Position numbers and translations under genes: made by a program
Notes under the pieces: model-generated
Told to the model about the DNA's origin: nothing
The model's input: only the letters and a program-made list of their open reading frames with translations
The model's database searches: none
Origin: CAVQBP01 sp964448105
Lineage (GTDB): Bacteria; Bacteroidota; Ignavibacteria; Ignavibacteriales; Ignavibacteriaceae
Direction: 5' to 3'
Assembly (NCBI GenBank): GCA_964448105.1
Contig: CAYUVK010000155.1
Coordinates: forward strand, 1 to 7,574
DNA length: 7,574 bases
Shown here: piece after piece, positions 1 to 6,427 of the stretch
How positions within the stretch are numbered: position 1 is the first letter of the stretch
How the letters are laid out: each line of letters opens with the position of its first letter

Positions 1-1535
1 GGGGTTTTAGAGCTATATATCTGGGTCTTTTTATGAATGCTATTGTAATGGGATGGGTAAATAAGGCTATGGAAAAAATATTTCATGTGACAATTCCCGG
101 TATCGATCCTTTTTTATTGGTTATTATTGCCGCTTCTATTATTGCAATTTATGCATCAGCTTCCGGACTATTAGGAACTGCAAGAACCGATAGTTTTCAA
201 TTTGTATTTGCCATGACAGGCTGCATAATATTGGCAATCATCGTTGTAAACTTGCCTGAAGTTGGCGGAATAGTAGCAATGAAAGATAAACTGGCTCCGC
301 AGGTTCTTGACTTTTTACCTAAGGTGGGTAAAATCTCGGCAGAAGGTATTACGGGTGGCGTCCTTGCTATTCCTGTAGGTGCTTTCTTTGCATATATAGG
401 TTTGCAATGGTGGTCAAGCTGGTATCCTGGTTCTGATCCCGGCGGAGGTGGTTATGTTGCACAGCGTATGATGTCTGCTAAAGATGAGAAGCATAGTCTG
501 TTTGCTACTTTATGGTTTACAATTGCTAATTATACTGTTCGCCCCTGGCCGTGGATTTTGGTCGCTCTAGCTGCTTTGGTCTTGCTTCCAAGGGCAGAAA
601 ATCCTGAAGTAATAAAAGCTCAAAATCCGGTTTTATATGAAAAAGTTGTAGAGGCATATAATCACCAGGAGCTACTCAGTTCTAACGACCCGGTTTATAA
701 ATCGCCTGAATTTTTGAAAGTATATAATGAATATGAAAATACCGTCGATCCGGGAGTTATGTATCCCAAATTAATGCTTATGTACCTGCCGACCGGTTTT
801 CTTGGAATGTTGATCGCAGTTTTCTTAGCTGCTTACATGTCTACGATTGCTTCACAGTTAAACTGGGGAACATCTTATCTAATAAATGATTTTTATAGAA
901 GATTTGTAAAGAGAAGTGCCGATGAAAAACATTATGTCCTGATTTCGCGTATAGCAATGATCCTGTTGACTGTATTTTCCCTGATCATAACGGATGTCTT
1001 TCTTACCACAGTTTCAGGAGCATGGATATTTATTATAAATGCAAGTGCAGGAATAGGGGCGGTTCTTATTTTACGTTGGTATTGGTGGCGGATAAATGCA
1101 TGGTCGGAAATTTCCGCAATGATTGCACCTATTATAATTTACCCGGTTTCTGTTTATGGATTTGGAATGGAATCACCAATGACTCTTTATCCGACTGTTA
1201 TCGGAACAACATTAGTCTGGCTTATTGTTACTTTTTTAACAAAACCTACTAATGAGAAAACACTGATATCATTTTATAAAAGAACATATCCCGGTGGAAT
1301 CGGATGGAAGCATATTCAAAATATTTTACCGGAAACCAAACAAAAAAATTATTTTGGAAGAACATTAGTTAATTGGATAATGGGAATAATCCTGGTTTAT
1401 GCATCATTATTCGGTATTGGCAATATTATTTTTGCAGATTTTTTAACCGGGATAATAATACTGTTAATTGGTGCAGTTGCTGCAGCAGTAATCTATTTTA
1501 ATTTAAAGAAACAAGGATTTAAAACGTTGACCTGA
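1..1535 (+). CDS. Sodium:solute symporter (SSS family), 5'-truncated by window edge
   Basis: Predicted inner-membrane Na+-coupled transporter of the SSS (LeuT-fold) family. The frame is open to the left edge (first full codon at 3), and residues before the Met at 33 read GFRAIYLGLF, part of a membrane helix, so that Met is internal. The visible part is about 510 residues; the family is often near 600, so roughly 90-100 N-terminal residues are missing. About 12 hydrophobic helices are visible. The segment around 420-470 (WYPG, then a GGGGY run and AQRMMSAK) and the RPWPW motif near 540-555 are typical of one SSS subgroup in glycan-degrading bacteria. The MSTIASQLN motif (837-863) matches the TM8 Na2-site region; Ser (840-842) and Thr (843-845) are the likely sodium ligands. 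A hydrophilic loop of about 57 residues lies at 591-765. The neighbours suggest a sugar substrate, but the sequence does not show it. Family is secure; substrate unknown. Confidence 0.93.
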   Translation, partial: GFRAIYLGLFMNAIVMGWVNKAMEKIFHVTIPGIDPFLLVIIAASIIAIYASASGLLGTARTDSFQFVFAMTGCIILAIIVVNLPEVGGIVAMKDKLAPQVLDFLPKVGKISAEGITGGVLAIPVGAFFAYIGLQWWSSWYPGSDPGGGGYVAQRMMSAKDEKHSLFATLWFTIANYTVRPWPWILVALAALVLLPRAENPEVIKAQNPVLYEKVVEAYNHQELLSSNDPVYKSPEFLKVYNEYENTVDPGVMYPKLMLMYLPTGFLGMLIAVFLAAYMSTIASQLNWGTSYLINDFYRRFVKRSADEKHYVLISRIAMILLTVFSLIITDVFLTTVSGAWIFIINASAGIGAVLILRWYWWRINAWSEISAMIAPIIIYPVSVYGFGMESPMTLYPTVIGTTLVWLIVTFLTKPTNEKTLISFYKRTYPGGIGWKHIQNILPETKQKNYFGRTLVNWIMGIILVYASLFGIGNIIFADFLTGIIILLIGAVAAAVIYFNLKKQGFKTLT

Positions 1536-1541
1536 CATTCT

Positions 1542-1563
1542 GTTGTTTTGTTTTCAAAATAAC
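1542..1563 (+). repeat. Inverted repeat / weak hairpin after symporter
   Basis: GTTGTTTTG (1542-1550) can pair with CAAAATAAC (1555-1563) around a TTTT loop: nine pairs, one of them G-U. It begins 7 bp after the symporter stop. No T-run follows, so it is not a standard intrinsic terminator. It could be a 3'-end stabilising hairpin, or chance in AT-rich DNA. Confidence 0.3.
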
Positions 1564-1572
1564 CATAGGCAA

Positions 1573-1618
1573 AGTTTGTAGATCTTTAAGTTGTTCAGAT
1601 GACAAACTGCTGATTTTT
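1573..1618 (+). terminator. Candidate weak intrinsic terminator
   Basis: A perfect 7-bp inverted repeat, AGTTTGT (1573-1579) and ACAAACT (1602-1608), encloses a second short pairing, ATCT (1582-1585) with AGAT (1597-1600). A run of five T follows at 1614-1618. The layout suits ending the symporter transcript before the GH3 gene. The stem is poor in G-C pairs, the loop is large and the T-run is short and five bases away from the stem, so the call is tentative. Confidence 0.3.
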
Positions 1619-1658
1619 GAGAAGAGGAGAAAAAAGCAGACAGGGATTTTTAAAGAAT

Positions 1659-1687
1659 GATACATTAGCGTTAATAAAAAGTATAAT
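1659..1687 (+). promoter_or_regulatory. Candidate sigma70-like promoter upstream of GH3 gene
   Basis: An exact TATAAT at 1682-1687 sits 38 bp before the GH3 ATG. A poor -35 (GATACA, 1659-1664, three of six matches to TTGACA) lies at 17-bp spacing. I saw no Bacteroidota-type TAnnTTTG -7 element in this gap. In DNA this AT-rich a TATAAT can occur by chance, so the support is mainly position: it lies in the only sizeable intergenic gap and ahead of a likely three-gene transcript. Confidence 0.22.
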
Positions 1688-1725
1688 TATAAAAATTAAC
1701 ATTTTTAAAATGATTGATTAGAATT

Positions 1726-4392
1726 ATGAAAATATTATTTGTTTTTTTAATTATTGCTGTACTTGCAAAACTAATCTTCTGTCAGACACTTCCTTATAAA
1801 AATCCCAACCTATTAATTAAAAAGAGAGTTGAAGATTTACTCTCCCGGATGACATTGGAAGAAAAATTCTTTCAGCTTTATATGATTCCTGGCGATTTAA
1901 GTGAAGGGAAAGAAAAATTCAAAAACGGATTATTCGGTTTACAGCTTAACACTAAAGCAAAGTCGGATAATACTGCAGAACAAATGCTTAATTATGAAAA
2001 TTCCGGATCAGCAGAATCGGAAGCAAAGGAAATAAACGAAATTCAAAAATATTTTGTTAATGAAACACGGTCGGGTATTCCCATTATTCCATTTGATGAA
2101 GCACTTCATGGATTAATCAGACCCGGTTCAACAGCTTTTCCGCAAGCTATTGGATTAGCTGCAACCTTTGATACTGGCCTTATGAATGAAGTTGCGCATG
2201 CAATTGCTTCGGAAGTTCGTTCAAGAGGAATAAGACAGGTTTTATCACCCGTAATTAATATTGCCAGCGATGTAAGATGGGGCAGAACAGAAGAGACTTA
2301 TGGAGAAGATCCATTCTTAACTTCTGCAATGGGAGTTGCATTTATTTCTGAGTTTGAAAAGTTAGGAGTTGCAGCTACTCCGAAACATTTTGTTGCAAAT
2401 GTCGGTGCTGGCGGAAGGGATAGTTATCCAATAAATTTTAATAAAAGGTTAATGGATGAAATTTACTTCCCTGCTTTTAAAGCCGCAGTTCAAAAAGCGC
2501 ATGCAACATCAATAATGATTTCTTATAATTCTTATGACGGCACTCCTTGTACAGCAAATAATTGGTTGCTGAATGAGAAATTAAGAAAGGAGTGGGGCTT
2601 TAAAGGTTTCGTTATCTCCGATGCCGGGGCTATTGGGGGAGCTAATGATTTACATTTCACCTCACACAATTATACTGAATCTACAAAGAAAGCAATTGAT
2701 GCGGGACTGGATGTAATACTGCAGACTTCATATTCTCAATATCCGATATTCTTTGATGCTTTCAAGAAAGGACTAATTAAGGAATCTGTTATAAATAATG
2801 CTGTCAGAAGAGTACTTACAGCAAAATTTAAGCTGGGATTGTTTGAAAATCCTTATGTGAAGGTTGAAGATGCAAAAAGATTAAATGATAATCAGGAACA
2901 TCGTGAGCTTGCAGAGAAAGCTGCAGAGGAATCTATAGTTTTGCTTAAGAATGAAAATAATATTCTGCCTTTAAGAAAAGATTTTAAAAAAATCGCAGTT
3001 ATTGGAACGGATGCTATTGAAGGGAGGCTTGGCGGTTATAGCCGGCCTGCGAACAATGTAATTAATATTCTTGATGGAATAAAAGAAAAACTAAAAGGTT
3101 TAGCAGATGTAGAATTTGCTCCCGGATGCGGAAGAGACAATGTCGAATTTATTGCAATCCCTCAGCAAAATTTGTCCTGTGTTTATAATGGAAAAAAAGA
3201 AGAAGGATTACATGGCAGATATTTTAATAATTCAAATTTTAAAGGGAATCCAGCACTTACAAGAATTGATAAAAACATCGATTTCAGATGGACTCTATTC
3301 CCGCCTGATCAGAACAAATTAGATCGTGATTGGTATTCCGTAGAGTGGGAAGGAAAAATTATCGGACCAAAGAATGGGAAAGTTAATATTGGAATTGAAG
3401 GTAATGACGGCTACAGATTATTTGTAAATGATAAGCTGATCATTGACAACTGGATCGAAAAATCTTATGGAAGGTTAACTGTTCCTTATGAATTTCAGAA
3501 AGGGAAAGAATATAATATAAAAATTCAATTCTATACAACAGATGGAAATGTGCGATTCAAGCTTATCTGGGATGAAGGTGTAAAGAGTAACTGGCAGCAG
3601 GAAATAAATAAGGCAGTTGATATAGCAAAACAGAGTAAAGTCGCAATTGTAACCGCCGGGATTGATGAAGGAGAATTCCGCGACAGAGCTTTGTTGAATT
3701 TACCCGGGCATCAGGAAGATTTAATAAAGGAAATTGCAAAAACCGGTGTACCTACTGTTGTTATACTTGTTGGCGGAAGTGCAATAACAATGGAAAATTG
3801 GATCGATAAAATTCCCGGTATAATTGATGTCTGGTATCCGGGGGAAGTTGGAGGTAAAGCTGTGGCAAATGTTTTATTTGGCGATTATAATCCGGCAGGC
3901 AGATTACCTATTACATTTCCAATATTTGAAGGTCAGCTCCCATTATATTATAATCATTTACCAACCGGAAGGGGTGATGATTATGTGCATCTTACAGGAC
4001 AACCATTATTTCCGTTCGGTTATGGATTAAGTTATACTAAATTTGAATATAGCGGTTTAACCTTTGATAAAAAAGAAATTACTCCGAATGAAGATGTTAC
4101 CGTTCGATTTAAAATAAAAAATATTGGTAAAGTTGAAGGTGATGAAGTTGCTCAATTATATATTAAAGATTTATATGCTTCCGTTGCAAGACCGGTTATT
4201 GCATTAAAAGGATTTAAAAGAATTCATCTTAAAGCCGGTGAAACTAAAGAAATTGAATTTACAATTACACCTGATTTACTATCAATGGTTGATAAAAACT
4301 TGCACAGAATTGTTGAGCCAGGTGATTTTAGAATTATGATCGGTGCTTCATCCAAGGATATAAGATTAAGAGGTACAATAAAAGTCAGGTAA
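1726..4392 (+). CDS. Secreted GH3 glycoside hydrolase with PA14 insert (beta-glucosidase/beta-xylosidase type)
   Basis: Exo-acting hydrolase that should remove a terminal sugar from a glycoside; 888 residues from the ATG at 1726. That start gives a clean signal peptide (MKILFVFLII..., likely processed near CQT, residues 20-22) and is preferred to the TTG at 1714. The GH3 N-terminal barrel covers about residues 30-360, with R184-WGRTEETYGEDP, K220-H221 and the predicted nucleophile D299 in GFVISDAGAI. The C-terminal sandwich domain is interrupted by a PA14 domain at about 494-620, a carbohydrate-binding module often found there. After it comes EGEFRDR (648-654), followed by a LPGHQ motif; E648 or E650 is the likely acid/base. 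A fibronectin-III-like domain fills about 775-885. EGEFRDR resembles beta-xylosidase-like GH3 enzymes, but glucosidase, xylosidase and arabinofuranosidase activities cannot be separated here. No clear Shine-Dalgarno precedes it. It appears intact and is the probable first gene of the transcript. Confidence 0.94.
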   Translation: MKILFVFLIIAVLAKLIFCQTLPYKNPNLLIKKRVEDLLSRMTLEEKFFQLYMIPGDLSEGKEKFKNGLFGLQLNTKAKSDNTAEQMLNYENSGSAESEAKEINEIQKYFVNETRSGIPIIPFDEALHGLIRPGSTAFPQAIGLAATFDTGLMNEVAHAIASEVRSRGIRQVLSPVINIASDVRWGRTEETYGEDPFLTSAMGVAFISEFEKLGVAATPKHFVANVGAGGRDSYPINFNKRLMDEIYFPAFKAAVQKAHATSIMISYNSYDGTPCTANNWLLNEKLRKEWGFKGFVISDAGAIGGANDLHFTSHNYTESTKKAIDAGLDVILQTSYSQYPIFFDAFKKGLIKESVINNAVRRVLTAKFKLGLFENPYVKVEDAKRLNDNQEHRELAEKAAEESIVLLKNENNILPLRKDFKKIAVIGTDAIEGRLGGYSRPANNVINILDGIKEKLKGLADVEFAPGCGRDNVEFIAIPQQNLSCVYNGKKEEGLHGRYFNNSNFKGNPALTRIDKNIDFRWTLFPPDQNKLDRDWYSVEWEGKIIGPKNGKVNIGIEGNDGYRLFVNDKLIIDNWIEKSYGRLTVPYEFQKGKEYNIKIQFYTTDGNVRFKLIWDEGVKSNWQQEINKAVDIAKQSKVAIVTAGIDEGEFRDRALLNLPGHQEDLIKEIAKTGVPTVVILVGGSAITMENWIDKIPGIIDVWYPGEVGGKAVANVLFGDYNPAGRLPITFPIFEGQLPLYYNHLPTGRGDDYVHLTGQPLFPFGYGLSYTKFEYSGLTFDKKEITPNEDVTVRFKIKNIGKVEGDEVAQLYIKDLYASVARPVIALKGFKRIHLKAGETKEIEFTITPDLLSMVDKNLHRIVEPGDFRIMIGASSKDIRLRGTIKVR

Positions 4393-4423
4393 CTTTAAGT
4401 TTTTATAATAAATAAATCTATTC

Positions 4424-4430
4424 GAGGAAT
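4424..4430 (+). promoter_or_regulatory. Ribosome binding site of the sulfatase gene
   Basis: GAGG at 4424-4427 (in GAGGAAT) lies seven bases before the ATG at 4435. It fixes the sulfatase start, in agreement with the N-terminal signal sequence. The GH3 gene and the last gene have no comparable purine-rich motif at this distance. Confidence 0.6.
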
Positions 4431-4434
4431 TAAT

Positions 4435-6399
4435 ATGGCAAATATTTCGAGAAGAAAATTTATTACTGATATTGGAAAAGGTATATCCTTAGCTGCACTG
4501 GCTCCTTATTTATCTTCATGCAATTTTTTATCAGAAGAAGAGCTGCCTAATTTTATAATAATCTTTTGTGATGATATGGGATACGCAGATATCGATTCCT
4601 TTGGTGCAGTTGGATATACCACTCCAAATCTTGATAAGATGGCAAAAGAGGGGATGATCTTTACTGATTTTCATGTTGCATCTGCGGTATGCAGTGCTTC
4701 GAGGGCAGGTTTACTAACCGGATGCTATTCCGAAAGAGTCAGTATTTGCGGTGCATTAGGTCCGTCAGCGACTATCGGGTTAAATCCTAAAGAAGAAAAT
4801 ATTGCCAGGCTATTAAAAAAGAAAAATTATAAAACTGCAATTTTTGGAAAATGGCATTTAGGTCATCATAAGCAGTTTTTACCGCTGCAGCAGGGATTTG
4901 ACGAGTTCTTCGGTTTGCCTTATTCCAATGATATGTGGCCGGTTGGATATGATGGAAAACCGATTAAAGACAGCTGGAAGTCCGGTTATCCGGAGTTAAG
5001 ATTAATTGATAGTAACGAACCGGTTGAAGCGGTTAAGGATTTGAATGATCAGGCTCAACTTACAACAAAATATACTCAACATGTTGTAGAATTTATCAGG
5101 AAAAATTCTAATAATAAATTTTTCCTTTATTTTGCGCATTCAATGCCCCATGTACCGATTGCTGTTTCCGATAAATTCAAAGGAAAAACTAAAAGAGGAT
5201 TATATGGCGACGTAATTGAAGAAATAGATTGGTCAGTAGGTCAAATCTTCAAAACGCTTAAAGAAAATGGTATTGATGAAAATACTTTAGTTGTTTTTAC
5301 GAGTGATAACGGCCCATGGTTAAATTTTGGAAATCATGCTGGATCCGCATATCCGTTGCGTGAAGGGAAAGGTACAATGTGGGAAGGGGGAGATAGAGTG
5401 CCTTGTGTTATGAGATGGCCTGCTAAAATTCCGCACAATACAATATGTAATAAGATGGCCTCTACTATAGATTTATTACCTACCTTTGCTAAAATTACTG
5501 ATGAAAAACTTCCTAAAAACAAAATTGATGGTGTCAATATTTTACCTTTGCTGTATAATGAAAAAGAAGATAATCCCAGAGATGAATTCTGGTACTATTA
5601 TGATTATGATTTGATAGCCGTTCGTAAAAATGATTGGAAGCTTTATTTTCCATGTGTCCAGAGAAGTTATGAAGGAATGACGCCTGGAAAGGATGGTTTC
5701 CCTGGCCCAACCTGGCAGAAAAAAATCGGTTATGAATTATACAATTTGAAAGATGATGTTGAAGAAAGAAATAATGTTATTGATAAGCATCCTGATATTG
5801 TGGCAGAGTTGAAAAAAATTGGTGACAAGGCGAGATATGAACTTGGTGACCGGTTAACCGGAATAAAGGGGAAAGAAAACAGGGAGCCGGGAAGAATAGG
5901 TGAAAGCAGAGTAAAATTTGTTAATCATTTAGCCGTTGGTAAAACAATTGAATTAAAGTATCCGCCGAATATTAAATATGCTGGAGGTAAAAAGTCGCTA
6001 TTAATTGACGGATGGTCCGGTTCATATGATTATAATGATGGAAATTGGCTGGGTTTTGAAGGAAACGATTTTGAAGCTGTAGTGGACTTAGGTGAGATAA
6101 AATCAATAAAAGATATTTCAGTTAGTTTCCTTAAAAATCAATTATCATGGATTTTTCTGCCTGAGAAAGTTGAATTTTTCATCTCGAACAATAATAAGGA
6201 CTTTCAAAGGATTTCATCTTTCAATTATGATGTAAAACCTGACATAAATATGGAAGTTAAATCATTTGAAAAAACTATGGGGGAAACGAGCTGCAGGTTC
6301 ATAAAAGTTTATGCTAAAAATATTAAAGTTTGTCCACCCTGGCATCAAGGGAAAGGAGGAAAAGCCTGGGTATTTGTTGACGAAATTTATGTAAAATAA
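4435..6399 (+). CDS. S1-type (formylglycine) sulfatase, predicted Tat lipoprotein, with C-terminal F5/8-type-C-like domain
   Basis: Arylsulfatase-A-like enzyme predicted to hydrolyse sulfate esters on a carbohydrate; 654 residues. The N-terminus carries a twin-arginine motif (SRRKF, residues 5-9), a hydrophobic stretch and a lipobox LSSC ending at C29, so Tat export and lipid anchoring are predicted. Active-site residues are present: D46-D47, the CSASR signature with C86 (precursor of formylglycine) and R90, K139 and H141 in GKWHLG, H239 in HSMPHVP, D291-N292 in SDNG, and K312 in EGKGTMWEGG. The signature has Ala where Pro is more usual. From about residue 510 the chain leaves the sulfatase fold; LIDGWSGS (523-530), a WLGFEGNDFEA motif and a VDLG motif mark an F5/8-type-C-like, probably sugar-binding domain that runs to the C-terminus. 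It follows the GH3 gene by 42 bp and is probably cotranscribed. Exact sulfatase subfamily and substrate are not determined. A separate maturase is needed and none is in view. Confidence 0.94.
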   Translation: MANISRRKFITDIGKGISLAALAPYLSSCNFLSEEELPNFIIIFCDDMGYADIDSFGAVGYTTPNLDKMAKEGMIFTDFHVASAVCSASRAGLLTGCYSERVSICGALGPSATIGLNPKEENIARLLKKKNYKTAIFGKWHLGHHKQFLPLQQGFDEFFGLPYSNDMWPVGYDGKPIKDSWKSGYPELRLIDSNEPVEAVKDLNDQAQLTTKYTQHVVEFIRKNSNNKFFLYFAHSMPHVPIAVSDKFKGKTKRGLYGDVIEEIDWSVGQIFKTLKENGIDENTLVVFTSDNGPWLNFGNHAGSAYPLREGKGTMWEGGDRVPCVMRWPAKIPHNTICNKMASTIDLLPTFAKITDEKLPKNKIDGVNILPLLYNEKEDNPRDEFWYYYDYDLIAVRKNDWKLYFPCVQRSYEGMTPGKDGFPGPTWQKKIGYELYNLKDDVEERNNVIDKHPDIVAELKKIGDKARYELGDRLTGIKGKENREPGRIGESRVKFVNHLAVGKTIELKYPPNIKYAGGKKSLLIDGWSGSYDYNDGNWLGFEGNDFEAVVDLGEIKSIKDISVSFLKNQLSWIFLPEKVEFFISNNNKDFQRISSFNYDVKPDINMEVKSFEKTMGETSCRFIKVYAKNIKVCPPWHQGKGGKAWVFVDEIYVK

Positions 6400-6427
6400 A
6401 AGTATTATTAATGATTTACTTTAAAAT

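Noticed and set aside
4..16. GTTTTAGAGCTAT, identical to the first bases of the Streptococcus pyogenes Cas9 CRISPR repeat / guide scaffold
   Set aside because: The match stops after 13 bases, no second copy or spacer exists, and the bases encode GFRAIY in frame with the symporter, where that sequence fits a membrane helix.
33..35. ATG at 33 as the true symporter start
   Set aside because: The frame is open upstream to the edge and the upstream residues belong to a membrane helix; a start here would remove the helices that include part of the Na+ site.
1022..1252. Second + strand frame of 76 codons inside the symporter
   Set aside because: Overlaps conserved membrane helices of the symporter in another frame; Cys/Tyr/Asn-rich composition typical of a shadow frame.
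1682..1691. Perfect palindrome TATAATTATA as a possible operator
   Set aside because: Made only of A and T in an AT-rich gap, single copy, and overlapping the candidate -10 box; no evidence of a binding protein.
1710..1721. Three-codon ORF (ATG ATT GAT TAG) ending four bases before the GH3 ATG
   Set aside because: Too short to distinguish from chance in AT-rich DNA, and no ribosome binding site precedes it.
1714..1725. TTG start for the GH3 protein, four residues upstream
   Set aside because: The ATG at 1726 gives a standard signal peptide start (MKILF); the TTG adds MIRI with no ribosome binding site to support it.
5334..5537. Reverse-strand open frame of 67 codons
   Set aside because: Lies wholly inside the sulfatase, opposite conserved active-site sequence (EGKGTMWEGG), with no recognisable domain.
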